Below are positions 35,693 through 44,771 of a DNA stretch of 64,000 bases, piece after piece. Location: the NCBI GenBank assembly GCA_947589285.1, contig CANPZV010000001.1:20622-84621 (forward strand). Direction: 5' to 3'. How positions within the stretch are numbered: the first letter of the stretch is position 1; each line of letters begins with the position of its first letter. The notes beneath the pieces were generated by a model, which was not told the DNA's origin, ran no database searches, and worked only from the letters and a program-made list of their open reading frames with translations. A program made the position numbers and the translations under genes. The DNA comes from an uncultured Clostridia bacterium (GTDB taxonomy: Bacteria > Bacillota > Clostridia > Christensenellales > Borkfalkiaceae).

Positions 35693-36082
35693 GTGGGGAA
35701 GGACAAAATCGAGTGCAAAACGCTCATTCTGACCCTGAGCTTGCCGAAGGGGAAGAATCCCCTCAAACGAAGTCCCTGGTAGCGGCGTCATGCTGAGAAG
35801 GAATGTTGTATAAAGTCAAAAGAGCCTGACCCGAAGCATCTCGCCGCTACTATGCAGACGCCCCGCGAGATTCTTCGGGTCAAGTCATCAAACTTCGTCC
35901 TGCCCCCGTTTCTCAGAATGACGCGGGGCTGCTCCGTGGGTTTATGAGATCCTTCGCTACGCTCAGGATGAGCGGGCGCGGCACGATGAGCGCGGCGGGA
36001 CGCATGTCCCGCCGCGCTCCATTTTCCATTCCCTTTTCCCCTTTTCCAAACAATGGAACGGGGAATTTTTTCGTCCCCCCCC
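35693..36082. repeat. Repeat spacer
   Basis: Contains the 'tagcggcgtcatgctgagaa ... cgcgagattcttcgg ... cagaatgacgcggggctgc' composite (35775-35930), also found at 44400-44560 and 63790-63955, and the GAGCGCGGCGGGA hairpin (35987-36018). No gene. Confidence 0.75.
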
Positions 36083-36111
36083 TTTACAAAACCGCAATTT
36101 TATTGTATGAT
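36083..36111 (+). promoter_or_regulatory. Promoter of the DUF697-like gene
   Basis: TTTACA (36083-36088), 17 bp, TATGAT (36106-36111). Confidence 0.75.
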
Positions 36112-36139
36112 AGAATAAAAGGATCATCAGGAGAAAATC

Positions 36140-37186
36140 ATGGCAGAGAAAAAAGCCGAGGATCAAAAGCTCATTGAGGGTCAGACGGCCTCTCCCGACA
36201 AGGGCGAAAAGATGTCGATTTACGAATACGAGCAGAAGTATGTCAAACAGCAGAATGTGCGGGGCGCGAAGATCTTTCTGCGCGTCATCGCGGCGATCAT
36301 CGGCGTGTTTCTGTTCGTACTCCTCCTTCTCGTCGCCCTTCGTGTGTACGAGATCAACCAATACGCGGGCTATGCGACGGGCGCGGCCTGCCTCATCGCA
36401 TACATCTTCATCTTTGTCGTCCCCCTCGTCAAGATCATGCGCGCGCCCTACTTTTTGACGAACATCAACGCGCAGACGGCCTCCAAGGCACAGCGGCACA
36501 ACAAAAAGGTGCGGCGGGACATCGCCGACAAGATGATAAACTTCTCCTCCAAGGTCGAGGGCGCGGGGTGGTACGATTCCGAACTCATCGGCAAACTCGC
36601 CATCGCGCGGAACACGGGGGACGACGAGGCTCTCAAAGTCGCACTCACCGCCCTCTACAAAGGCTCGGTGAAGAAGTCGGCCAAGTCCCTCATCATGAAG
36701 AGTTCCCTGCGCTCGGCGATGTATTCGGCTCTCTCGCAGTCCGAAAAGATCGACGCCGCCCTCATCATCGCCGTCAACACACAGCTCATCAGGGACCTCG
36801 TGTTCCTGTACGGCTTCCGCCCCTCGGATATCCGTCTCGCGAAGATCTTTATGGGGGTCATCAGAAATTCCATGATCGCCCTCGGCCTCGGCGGCCTGAA
36901 TGTGGGGAATGCCGTTGTCAAGACGATGGGCGACGCCGTTAAGGGCATTCCCATTTTGGGCAATCTCATCTCCACGATCGTGGATTCCTCCGTGCAGGGG
37001 CTTGCGAACGGGACCCTGACCGCCCTCATCGGCTTCCAGACCATCCGCTATCTGAATACGGAGTACAATCTGCAAAATATCCTCGACGGCATCGACGTCA
37101 GCGAGACGAGCGAAGAGTTGCAGGAGACCTGCTCCGAGATCGAGACCCAGCTCAAAAAGAAGAAAAAGCTCGCCCCCGCGGTGTAA
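36140..37186 (+). CDS. DUF697/YcjF-like membrane protein, 348 aa
   Basis: Two N-terminal helices (about residues 45-68 and 75-98: FLRVIAAIIGVFLFVLLLLVAL, AYIFIFVVPLVKI). A soluble helical region follows, then a hydrophobic C-terminal region with the DUF697 pattern (SMIALGLGGLNVGNAVVKTMGDAVKGIPILGNLISTIVDSSVQGLANGTLTALIGFQTI). It ends in a charged tail. DUF697 proteins often accompany GTPases, but none is adjacent here. Function unknown. SD AGGAG, with its own promoter and a bidirectional terminator. Confidence 0.7.
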   Translation: MAEKKAEDQKLIEGQTASPDKGEKMSIYEYEQKYVKQQNVRGAKIFLRVIAAIIGVFLFVLLLLVALRVYEINQYAGYATGAACLIAYIFIFVVPLVKIMRAPYFLTNINAQTASKAQRHNKKVRRDIADKMINFSSKVEGAGWYDSELIGKLAIARNTGDDEALKVALTALYKGSVKKSAKSLIMKSSLRSAMYSALSQSEKIDAALIIAVNTQLIRDLVFLYGFRPSDIRLAKIFMGVIRNSMIALGLGGLNVGNAVVKTMGDAVKGIPILGNLISTIVDSSVQGLANGTLTALIGFQTIRYLNTEYNLQNILDGIDVSETSEELQETCSEIETQLKKKKKLAPAV

Positions 37187-37214
37187 CTTTTCCCCCTTCC
37201 TTTTTGAATCCATA

Positions 37215-37251
37215 AAAACAGGCGAGCTTCATAAAAAGCCCGCCTGTTTTT
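37215..37251. terminator. Bidirectional terminator
   Basis: AAAACAGGCG ... CGCCTGTTTTT stem between convergent transcripts. Confidence 0.85.
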
Positions 37252-37255
37252 ATGC

Positions 37256-38024
37256 TCAAATGTTTTTTTCCACGTCCTGCCAATTCGAGTTGGTAAGAAT
37301 TTCGGCATTATCGCCAACGAATACTTTGCCCGCCTCCTCATCGTCTTTCAACTGCCAAAGCATCCAGGCCGTCATATAGCCGTCCGTTAAGGTAAGCATA
37401 TCTTCGTGTTCCGCACCCTTGATCCTCGCGCGGATTTTTGTAACATCTTGATCCATCGTGCTATAAATATCTTTGAGAGCTTCCAGCGGACAGACCCCGC
37501 CGAACTCTTGGTAAATATCTTCAACCCCCGAATCGTCGGTCTTTCCCGTACCTGCCGTCATAAAATAGGGGATTTTGATTTTTGATGCGTCGTATTCCCA
37601 ACCCATATTTTTTGCAAGGAATGGATATGCGGCACTGCCCGTGAAAATCGTTTTGTATTTGCTGCTGTTTTCAAATTCGGTTGCCGCCCTGATCGCACCC
37701 GCGCCGCCTTGCGAAAATCCCATTATTCCGATATTTGTTTGGCTGATCTTCTTATAGAAAACGCTGTCGGTTTTATCGTTTAATTTTAATACATGATCGA
37801 GCGTAAGCGAGGTGGATTCGCCAGAACCCGCTTGCCTGTCCTCATTCCCCGCGACGATAAAACCCCACGACGCAAGCCGCACGAAATACGGCTCATAGTT
37901 CAGTGCCGCAACGTTGCTCGCATTGGTTATAACGATAAGCGGAGCCTGCAATCATAAGCCCTTTATGCTTTCTTTTCTTTTTGGGGGTGTCGGACTTGTT
38001 TTGCATAGCGGTTTGTTCTTCCAT
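37256..38024 (-). pseudogene. Alpha/beta hydrolase, broken by an internal deletion
   Basis: The N-terminal piece starts at ATG 38024 with SD AAGGAGGAG and reads MEEQTAMQNKSDTPKKKRKHKGLMIAGS, the cytoplasmic lead-in and first residues of a membrane anchor. It then loses frame at about 37945. A second frame takes over (PLIVITNASNVAALNYEPYFVRLASWGFIVAGNED) with the nucleophile elbow GFSQGG and a C-terminal GAEHEDMLTL His region. This is the C-terminal body of a dienelactone-hydrolase-like protein. The anchor helix and the start of the hydrolase fold are missing, so a deletion with frameshift is the simplest reading. The downstream body could only be made from a weak TTG. It is divergent from the TetR gene. 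Confidence 0.72.
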
Positions 38025-38052
38025 TTTATTTCTCCTCCTTGCTTTCATACGG

Positions 38053-38081
38053 TTGACAAACCACAATTCGTATGATATATT
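38053..38081 (+). promoter_or_regulatory. Promoter of the TetR gene
   Basis: Perfect TTGACA (38053-38058), 17 bp, TATATT (38076-38081). The leader of about 170 nt carries a GTACCAATAGTGTACC partial dyad (38096-38111) that could be an operator. Confidence 0.7.
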
Positions 38082-38257
38082 ATTTATGGAACTATCGTAC
38101 CAATAGTGTACCACATTTTAATGTCTATGCGAAGCGTTTTTACAGCTCCACACAGGCAACGGAACTTTGCGGAAAAAGTTATCCATTGCGGTACAAAATC
38201 CAAAAAACAATGCGAAACGGTACAAATTCGACAAAAAGTACCGTAAAGGAGAACAAT

Positions 38258-38773
38258 ATGGGCGGAAATGCAAAAACAACGGAATTCTTAAAGGAGTGTC
38301 TTGCGGACGCGCTTATCAAGCTATTAAAGAAAAAGCCGATAGAAAAAATATCCGTCCCCGAAATCTCGGAAACGGCGCAGGTCGGGAGGACGACGTATTT
38401 TCGCAACTTTTCGAGCAAACAGGAAGCGATCACATTTAAGTTCATCAAGCTATGGGAACGCTGGGCAGAAGAACACGAGATCGAAGAACGCAAAAACTTT
38501 ACGCCCGAAAACGGCCTGACCTTTTTTGAATACAATTACAGCATCAAAGACCTCCTCGCGCTTTGTTATGAGCGCGGCTTGCAGACGGCGATCTACAATT
38601 CTTTCTATGAAATTATGGTGCCGCAGTATGGCGAGAACGCGCTTGAATGCTATAAGGGCAGGTTTTACTCCTATGGGCTGTTCGGACTGCTCGACGAATG
38701 GGTCAGGCGCGGCTTCCACGAAACGCCGCAGGAAATGGCGGAGATCGTCAATAAGATTTCGGAAAAAGATTAA
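38258..38773 (+). CDS. TetR/AcrR-family regulator, 171 aa
   Basis: N-terminal helix-turn-helix: LADALIKLLKKKPIEKISVPEISETAQVGRTTYFRNFSSKQEAI (residues about 15-58) is the TetR DNA-binding motif. The C-terminal domain (YFYSYGLFGLLDEWVRRGFHETPQEMAE) has the TetR_C-like 'G..G....W...GF..sP.eia' pattern of small YsiA/DhaS-type regulators. SD AAAGGAG before ATG 38258. It probably controlled the divergent hydrolase gene, now broken. Confidence 0.88.
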   Translation: MGGNAKTTEFLKECLADALIKLLKKKPIEKISVPEISETAQVGRTTYFRNFSSKQEAITFKFIKLWERWAEEHEIEERKNFTPENGLTFFEYNYSIKDLLALCYERGLQTAIYNSFYEIMVPQYGENALECYKGRFYSYGLFGLLDEWVRRGFHETPQEMAEIVNKISEKD

Positions 38774-38854
38774 ATTCCCCTCCGCCGCAGAAGCTACCCC
38801 TTTCGCGGAATGATTTCGCGTTGGGCGGGACATACTGCGGACAAGGAGGAAGAT

Positions 38855-39289
38855 ATGATCGAACACGACACGATAGAACTTTTGCGGGAGTGCGACGCGG
38901 GCATTCAGATGGGCATCGCGGCGATCGACGAGGTAAAGGACCACGTTGCGGACAGGGCATTCTTTCAGATGCTCGACGGCTACCAAAGGGAGTACGCGGA
39001 CATTCAGAACGAGATCCAAGGCATTCTGCACACCTATCACGACGAGGGCAAGGACCCGAACCCCGTCGCCAAGGCCATGGCATGGTTCAAAGCCAACGTC
39101 ATGATGGCGGTGAAGGACACGGATGCGGAGATCGCGGATCTGCTCACCGACGGCTGTAACATGGGCATCAAATCCCTCAACAAGTATCTGAACCAATACG
39201 GCGCGGCCGATGAGCGGGCCAAAGACCTCACCCGCCGCCTCATCGAACTTCAGGACAGACAGCTCAAAGAGTTCCGCCGCTATCTCTGA
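38855..39289 (+). CDS. Helical ferritin-like/DUF2383-like protein, 144 aa
   Basis: Soluble, nearly all-helical protein (MIEHDTIELLRECDAGIQMGIAAIDEVKDHV...QMLDGYQREYADIQNEI...AWFKANVMMAVKDTDAEIADLLTDGCNMGIKSLNKYLNQYGAADERAKDLTRRLIELQDRQLKEFRRYL). The four-helix pattern with Glu/Asp/His at repeated places resembles DUF2383/ferritin-like bundles, without a clean ExxH pair. Function unknown. SD AAGGAGGA; terminator follows. Confidence 0.72.
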   Translation: MIEHDTIELLRECDAGIQMGIAAIDEVKDHVADRAFFQMLDGYQREYADIQNEIQGILHTYHDEGKDPNPVAKAMAWFKANVMMAVKDTDAEIADLLTDGCNMGIKSLNKYLNQYGAADERAKDLTRRLIELQDRQLKEFRRYL

Positions 39290-39327
39290 CCCCTGCCACC
39301 TCGATGAACCCCTTAGATGGCTTTTTT

Positions 39328-39350
39328 CCCGCCCCGCGGCGGGAATTTTT
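39328..39350 (+). terminator. Rho-independent terminator
   Basis: CCCGCC-ccgc-GGCGGG stem followed by AATTTTT, and preceded by TTTTTT. Confidence 0.75.
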
Positions 39351-39504
39351 CTTTATGAAACCCACCCGCCCGCCGCGTGGTGCAAAGGAGTGCAAAAAGC
39401 GGCTAATGCCGATGTGCAGAGGGGCCGCCAAATAATTTCCCCCGTCAATTCCGCCTTTTTCTTGGTGATAAATCACAAATTTAGAAAAATTTTATCAAAA
39501 CCCC

Positions 39505-39533
39505 TTGCGGAATCAAAAAAATTGATGTATAAT
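39505..39533 (+). promoter_or_regulatory. Promoter of the nucleoside kinase gene
   Basis: TTGCGG (39505-39510), 17 bp, TATAAT (39528-39533). Confidence 0.75.
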
Positions 39534-39565
39534 AATGGGACGTAACAGTGAAATCGGAGGAAAAA

Positions 39566-41224
39566 ATGATCAATGTAATTTTTAACGGCGGGCAGGTATC
39601 CGTGGCCGAGGGCACGCGGGTCATCGATCTCGTCGATCCCAAAGACAGGAAGAATCTCGTCCTGTGCCGCGTCGGGGCGCAGGCCAAGGAACTCCATTAC
39701 CGCCTCTCGGAGCGGAACGACGGCATGACGGTAAGTCTGCTCAATCTGTCCAATGAAGAAGCGGGCAGGGCATACAGCGCGACCCTGCGCTACATCGTCG
39801 CGATGGCCTTCCACAATCTCTATCCCGAGGTGAGGATCCGCTTCTCCTACAACATTTCCCGCTCCATTGCGTGCATGCCGCTCACCAAGAACTTCAACAT
39901 GTCCCGCGCGGTTGACGGGATCATGTGCGAAGTCAAGCGCATCATCGAGGCGGATCTCCCCATCGAGCGCGTCACCGTCACCATCGAAGAGGCGACGGAG
40001 ATCTACAAACGCTTCCACCTCGACGACAAGATCGAGATCCTCAAATACCGTCCCGAGAACACGGTACACCTCTACAAGTGCGGGGAGTATTACAACTATA
40101 TGCACAACTATATGGTCCCCTCGACGGGGTGCATCCATAACTACACCATCACGCCCTACAGCCCCGGATTCATCATTCAATATCCCCGCCACGACTTTGA
40201 TTCCAACATTCCCGAATTCGAAGAGGAATCCACTTACTGCCGCACGCTCCAGCGGGCATACGCGCTCGCCGTCAAGACCAAGGTGCAGACGGTCTGCGAC
40301 ATCAACCGCAAGATCGAGCGCGGCGAAGTCCTCGAATTCGTCATGATGTGCGAGGCATATCACAACAGACAGCTCGCCGAACTCGGCGACATGATCGAAC
40401 AGGAGATCGAAAACGTCCGCCTCATCGCGATCGCGGGGCCGAGTTCGAGCGGAAAGACGACCTTCTGCAACAGATTGCGGATCGAACTGCTCTCCCGCGG
40501 GATCAATCCCGTCACGATCTCCATGGATGACTACTATTTCGAGAAGAAAAAGCTCTGCGAGATCCAGGGGGTCCCCGTCGAACAGCTCGACCTCGAGGAC
40601 ATCAACTGCCTCGACATCGAACGCTTCAACAAGGACCTGTTCGACCTCATCAACGGAGAGGAGGTCACCCTGCCGCGCTTCAACTTCCAATCCGACAGGC
40701 GGGAGCAGGGCAGGACGATCCGTGTGGAACCCAACGTCCCCATCATCATCGAGGGCATTCACGCGCTCAATGAGAAGCTCACAAAGTCCATTCCGAAACA
40801 TCAGAAGTTCAAGATCTACATCGCGCCGCACGCACAGCTCAACATCGACGACCACTCCCCTCTCTCCGTCACGAGCATGCGCCTCATCCGCAGGATCGTG
40901 CGCGACATGAAATTCCGCAACAGCCCCGCCGCCCGCACGATCGACATGTGGCCGTCGGTGCGCAACGGGGAATTCCGCTGGATCTATCCCAATCAGGAGA
41001 ACGCCGACTTCGTGTTCAATTCCAGCCTCGGCTATGAGATGTGCGTCCTCAAAAAGCAGGCGATGGAGGCCCTCACGCAGATCCTGCCCACCGACCCGCA
41101 GTACCTGATGGCGAACCGCCTCATCAAGTTTTTGAAGTACTTCCGCCAGATCGACGACGATTCGATCATTCCTTGCAATTCGCTCCTGCGCGAATTCATC
41201 GGCGGCAGCTGCTTCGACGTGTAG
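39566..41224 (+). CDS. TGS/ThrRS-like plus uridine kinase fusion (nucleoside kinase), 552 aa
   Basis: Residues 1-60 form a TGS-like domain. About 60-270 resembles the threonyl-tRNA synthetase editing/SAD region (HNLYPEVRIRFSYNISRSIACMPL). From about 285 a uridine-kinase P-loop NTPase begins, with IAIAGPSSSGKTTFCNRL (Walker A), SMDDYYFEKKK and IIIEGIHALNEKL. This three-part layout is a known Clostridia/Bacteroides nucleoside kinase family; the substrate is presumed to be uridine, cytidine or a related nucleoside. SD CGGAGG five bases before ATG 39566. The gene stands alone. Confidence 0.9.
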   Translation: MINVIFNGGQVSVAEGTRVIDLVDPKDRKNLVLCRVGAQAKELHYRLSERNDGMTVSLLNLSNEEAGRAYSATLRYIVAMAFHNLYPEVRIRFSYNISRSIACMPLTKNFNMSRAVDGIMCEVKRIIEADLPIERVTVTIEEATEIYKRFHLDDKIEILKYRPENTVHLYKCGEYYNYMHNYMVPSTGCIHNYTITPYSPGFIIQYPRHDFDSNIPEFEEESTYCRTLQRAYALAVKTKVQTVCDINRKIERGEVLEFVMMCEAYHNRQLAELGDMIEQEIENVRLIAIAGPSSSGKTTFCNRLRIELLSRGINPVTISMDDYYFEKKKLCEIQGVPVEQLDLEDINCLDIERFNKDLFDLINGEEVTLPRFNFQSDRREQGRTIRVEPNVPIIIEGIHALNEKLTKSIPKHQKFKIYIAPHAQLNIDDHSPLSVTSMRLIRRIVRDMKFRNSPAARTIDMWPSVRNGEFRWIYPNQENADFVFNSSLGYEMCVLKKQAMEALTQILPTDPQYLMANRLIKFLKYFRQIDDDSIIPCNSLLREFIGGSCFDV

Positions 41225-41440
41225 ACCTCCGCTCTTTAATTAAAAATTAAAAATTGAAAATTAAAAATTGTGGCGGGAAGAATTAAGAACAAACCCCCAC
41301 CCCTTCCCCGCCCCCCTTAAAAAGGGGGCAGGCGAGAAAAAGAAGCCACGCCTCCCCCCTTATACCTGAGGGGGGAGGGTAGGGTAGGGGGTGCCTCGCT
41401 ACCCCTATAAGGGGCGACGAGGGGCTGCTTTTATCCCAAC
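41225..41440. repeat. Composite repeat spacer
   Basis: AAAATT-rich tract (41238-41270) followed by the composite 'aacaaacccccacccc ... aaaaagggggcaggcgag ... ccccccttatacctgagg' unit, closely matching 25389-25670. Confidence 0.8.
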
Positions 41441-41473
41441 AAAAAAACTCCGCAAGATGTTGCGGAGTTTTTT
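41441..41473. terminator. Bidirectional terminator
   Basis: AAAAAAACTCCGCA / TGCGGAGTTTTTT stem serves both the kinase gene and the converging sleB-ypeB operon. Confidence 0.9.
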
Positions 41474-41489
41474 GCCTCTTTCGGCTTCA

Positions 41490-43472
41490 TCATTCGAGAT
41501 AGGAACCCGTGGAGCTGTTCCTCACGCGGAAGATCTGCACCTCCGCGCCCGTGTTGGCGTCGAGATAGACGATGAACTGCTCCTCGCCCATGTTGCAGGC
41601 GAACTCATAGCAGAGCATCTTTCTCCCGTCCACTGGAATGACGGCAAGGCGGCCGCTCGACACATTCAGTTCGTCCGAGAGGAGTTCCCTCGCCTCTGCC
41701 TCGGAGAGCGCGGCCTTCGCCGAATGGGTCTCGTCGTTGAGGAGATACCCCCTCGCGTCGATGCCGACGACCCTGCCCTTGGACTCGCAGACGCGGACCC
41801 GAATGATCTCGGGGTAGATCCTGACCTTCCTTTCGCTCGTCACATAGGTGATGTTCGCGACCATACCCGCGTCGGAGAGCCAGACGGCCTCGACGTTTTC
41901 GATGCCAAGTTCTCTTAAGAATTCCTTGGCGATCCCGTCGCAGGTCTCGAGGTTGAAGTTCTTCTCACTGCAATCCTCGTAGCTGTCGAAGAAGGCGAGC
42001 TTCCCGCCGTTTTTGGTGATCTCGGCGAAGATCTCCATGCCGTTTTCATCGGTGAGGACGAAGTTATAGCACACCATGTCCTCGGCCGTGGTCTCGCCCG
42101 TGAAGCGGACATCCGCGACATGGTAGGCCGAAAAGTACTCTCTCGCCCTCTCTTCTGCCTCTGCTTCGGTGATCTCGGGGAGGCCGAGGAGCTTGTTTTC
42201 GCCGATATTGCCCTCTTTTGAGAAGGGCGCGTCGACGATCTCCTCGATATTTTCGCGGATCCCGCTGCCGATTGAGCCGAAACCCTCGGACATGGCCCCG
42301 CCATTTCCCGTGATGAAGTCCATGACGTCATTTGAGGTCATGTGCATCGCAAGCTCGTTGAGTTCGCCGCAGAGCTTGGCGTTGACGGAGTAAAGACTTG
42401 CGATCTTCTCCTTCTCGCCCGAAGTCAGGGTCTTTCCCTGCGCCAGACGGGAGAGCATTCCCGTTGCGAATTGGTTCGCGTCGTTGACAAAACCTGAGAT
42501 ATCCGTACTCGTCGCGGCGTCCACGGGGAGGCGTTCGAGCGCGCTCTCGATGAGGGCGGTGTCAACGAGGATATCCGTGAGGAGCCTCCTCTGTTCGTCC
42601 ACACCCGAGGAGATGCGGAGCTTTGAGAGGTTGTTGTCCATGTCCTCGGAGACGGAGACGAGTTCATACAGCGTGGAGCGCGCGCCCGATTCGCCGATGG
42701 CGGCCATATCGTTGAGGCGGAATGCGCCCGCGGTCACGACGGTGCCCAAAATGAGCGTCGCGACGCCGAGCGAGATGACTGCGGCGAGCCAGCCGCCGAA
42801 TCCCCTGCGGTTTTCCTTCCGCGCCGTCCTCTGCTCGCGGCGGTGCTTTTTGTCCTCCGCCCTGCGCTCATGCGCGGCGCGGCGGGAAGCGACCTTGTCC
42901 TCCCTCGCCTTCTCCCGCGCGGCGGCCTTCTGCCGCTTGAGGGCGACGCGCTCTCTCTTCTCGCGCTCGATGCGCTTCTGCCGTTCGGCCTTGGTCTCGT
43001 TCCTGAGGAGTTCCTTCCGTGCGGCACGCTCTGCCTTGCGCTCTGCCTTCTTCTCGCGCAGGGCGGCTCTTTTTTCGAGCTTCTTCTGTTTGAGCGCGGC
43101 CTTTCTCTCGGCGGCCGCCGCCTTCTTGTCGAGTTTCTTCTGTTTGATCTCGGCCTTCTTCTCGAGTTTCTTCTGTTTGAGGACGATCTTTGCGGCCTTC
43201 TTCTCTTCCTTCTCGCTCTCCTTGCGCTTTGCCCTGTCGAGCCGCTTCTCTGCCGCCGCCTTTTCCCTCTTTTCCGCCGCGGAGAGTTTCTCCCGCTTCA
43301 CGGAAGTTTTCGCGCTCTTTCCCGCCGCGGTTTTCTTCGTTGACGTCTTTTTCACCGTCTTTTTTGCCGCGGAGGCCTTGGCGGGTCCGTTCACCGACTC
43401 CGCCGTGTATTCCTCGACGTTCTCCACCTTTCCCGCACCGCTTGATACATTCTTACCGATTTTCTTTTCCAT
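41490..43472 (-). CDS. ypeB: YpeB-like spore germination protein with long charged N-terminal extension, 660 aa
   Basis: From about residue 225, one membrane helix (WLAAVISLGVATLILGTVVTAGAF) leads into an ectodomain typical of YpeB: AIGESGARSTLYELVSVSEDMDNNLSKLRISSG..., then PepSY-type repeats at the C-terminus (ITEAEAEERAREYF..., LSEAEARELLSDEL). YpeB stabilises and localises the cortex-lytic enzyme SleB in the spore. Ordinary YpeB is about 450 aa. Here residues 1-220 are an extra Lys/Arg/Ala/Glu-rich helical segment built on KQKKLEKKAE and REKKAERKAER repeats, facing the cytoplasm or forespore. It follows sleB by nine bases. Confidence 0.9.
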   Translation of the reverse strand: MEKKIGKNVSSGAGKVENVEEYTAESVNGPAKASAAKKTVKKTSTKKTAAGKSAKTSVKREKLSAAEKREKAAAEKRLDRAKRKESEKEEKKAAKIVLKQKKLEKKAEIKQKKLDKKAAAAERKAALKQKKLEKRAALREKKAERKAERAARKELLRNETKAERQKRIEREKRERVALKRQKAAAREKAREDKVASRRAAHERRAEDKKHRREQRTARKENRRGFGGWLAAVISLGVATLILGTVVTAGAFRLNDMAAIGESGARSTLYELVSVSEDMDNNLSKLRISSGVDEQRRLLTDILVDTALIESALERLPVDAATSTDISGFVNDANQFATGMLSRLAQGKTLTSGEKEKIASLYSVNAKLCGELNELAMHMTSNDVMDFITGNGGAMSEGFGSIGSGIRENIEEIVDAPFSKEGNIGENKLLGLPEITEAEAEERAREYFSAYHVADVRFTGETTAEDMVCYNFVLTDENGMEIFAEITKNGGKLAFFDSYEDCSEKNFNLETCDGIAKEFLRELGIENVEAVWLSDAGMVANITYVTSERKVRIYPEIIRVRVCESKGRVVGIDARGYLLNDETHSAKAALSEAEARELLSDELNVSSGRLAVIPVDGRKMLCYEFACNMGEEQFIVYLDANTGAEVQIFRVRNSSTGSYLE

Positions 43473-43481
43473 ATCTCCTCC

Positions 43482-44243
43482 TTATTTGGCAAAGACGTGC
43501 TTGCCGATGACCGTCACCGTCGGACGGCTGAAGATCCACGCGCTTGTCGCGACGGCGGGATTGTAGTAGTACAGGCATCCGTAGGTGGGATCCCAGCCGT
43601 TCATGGCGTCGCGCGCCGCGTTGTAGGCCGTCTGATCGGGTTCGAGATTGATCTGCCCGTCCGAGACCGCCGTGAAGGCTCCGCTCTGATAGACGACGCC
43701 CGCGACCGTGTTGGGGAAGGACGGGCTTTTGACGCGGTTCATGATGACCGCGCCGATGGCGACCTGCCCCGTGTAGCTCTCCCCTCTGCCCTCCGCATAG
43801 ATGCACTTTGCGAGGACGTACAGATCGGATGAGGTGTAAGAAGAGCTTCCCGAAGAACCGCCCGACGAACCCGAGGACCCCGAGGACCCGCCGTTCAGGG
43901 CGTTGTAGCTGTCGGTCATGCCGAGAGCCTGATAGGTCGCCTTGCCGACGACGCCGTCCGCCGTCAGGCCGTTCTTCTTCTGAAAGGCGATGACCGCCTT
44001 TTTGGTACCCGCGCCGAAGATGCCGTCTACGGCGCCCGTATAGTAGCCCCACTGTTTTAATCTGCGCTGGACTTCCTTCACCTCGCCGCCCCTGCTTCCC
44101 TGACGAAGCACAGCGGCGTCAACGGCAAGTTCAAACGCCGTATCGGCGGTGGGTTGTGCGGAAAGGGTATAAGCCGCAACACCCGCTGTGACTGCGCCCA
44201 CGAGCGTGAGTGCCGCCGCGCCGATTGCCAAAAACTTCTTCAT
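43482..44243 (-). CDS. sleB: Spore cortex-lytic enzyme SleB, 253 aa
   Basis: Signal sequence MKKFLAIGAAALTLVGAVTAGVAAYTLSA. A peptidoglycan-binding domain follows (LRQGSRGGEVKEVQRRLKQWGYYTGAVDGIFGAGTKKAVIAFQKKNGL). A Ser/Gly linker precedes the Hydrolase_2 lytic transglycosylase domain, with the catalytic Glu in CIYAEGRGESYTGQVAIGAVIMNRV. SleB degrades cortex muramic-delta-lactam peptidoglycan on germination. SD AAGGAGG before ATG 44243. First gene of the sleB-ypeB operon, whose order is conserved in spore formers. No clear forespore promoter was identified. Confidence 0.95.
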   Translation of the reverse strand: MKKFLAIGAAALTLVGAVTAGVAAYTLSAQPTADTAFELAVDAAVLRQGSRGGEVKEVQRRLKQWGYYTGAVDGIFGAGTKKAVIAFQKKNGLTADGVVGKATYQALGMTDSYNALNGGSSGSSGSSGGSSGSSSYTSSDLYVLAKCIYAEGRGESYTGQVAIGAVIMNRVKSPSFPNTVAGVVYQSGAFTAVSDGQINLEPDQTAYNAARDAMNGWDPTYGCLYYYNPAVATSAWIFSRPTVTVIGKHVFAK

Positions 44244-44305
44244 AAATTCCTCCTTACGCACAATGTGCGCAAGGTGAAAACTTTTATACATGCCCCGAAA
44301 CGTAC

Positions 44306-44331
44306 AAAAAAACCTCCCCTCTTGGGGAGGC
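44306..44331 (-). terminator. Terminator upstream of sleB (minus strand)
   Basis: GCCTCCCC-aaga-GGGGAGG then seven Ts on the minus strand. It isolates sleB from transcription coming from the SLOG gene and the repeats. Confidence 0.8.
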
Positions 44332-44771
44332 TCTTGCATTGCGGGTGGTGGGGAACGCTCATCCTGAGCCGTAGGCGAAGGATCTCATAAGCCCACGGAG
44401 CAGCCCCGCGTCATTCTGAGAAACGGGGGGAGAACAAAGTCAGACAAGCGGAACCGAAGAATCTCGCGGGGCGTTTCCATAGTCGCGGCGAGATGCTTCG
44501 GGTCAGTACTTTCTACTTCGTACAGCTTCCTTTCTCAGCATGACGCCGCGACTTAAGACTTCGTTTGAGGGGATTCTTCCCCTTCGGCTACGCTCAGGGT
44601 CAGAATGAGCGCGGTTTCCTCTCGTCGCCCCTTTTAAGGGAGATGTCACGAGCTTGCGAGTGACAGAGGGGTTTTGAAACCCCTTTGGCTCACTGCGTTC
44701 GCCACTTCCCCTACAGGGGCAGCGAGACACCCCCTCAGTCTCGGCTTCGCCTCAGAATGAGCGCGGCGCGC
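44332..44771. repeat. Repeat region
   Basis: The 'catcctgagccgtaggcg' unit, the 'cgcgtcattctgagaaacgg ... ctcgcggggcg ... tagtcgcggcgagatgctt' composite (44400-44560) and a 'cacgagcttgcgagtgacag' palindromic unit. No gene. Confidence 0.75.

Noticed and set aside
44243..44340. Sigma-G-type promoter for sleB
   Set aside because: GCATG and CATTGTG are present but about 23 bp apart, which does not fit the expected spacing.
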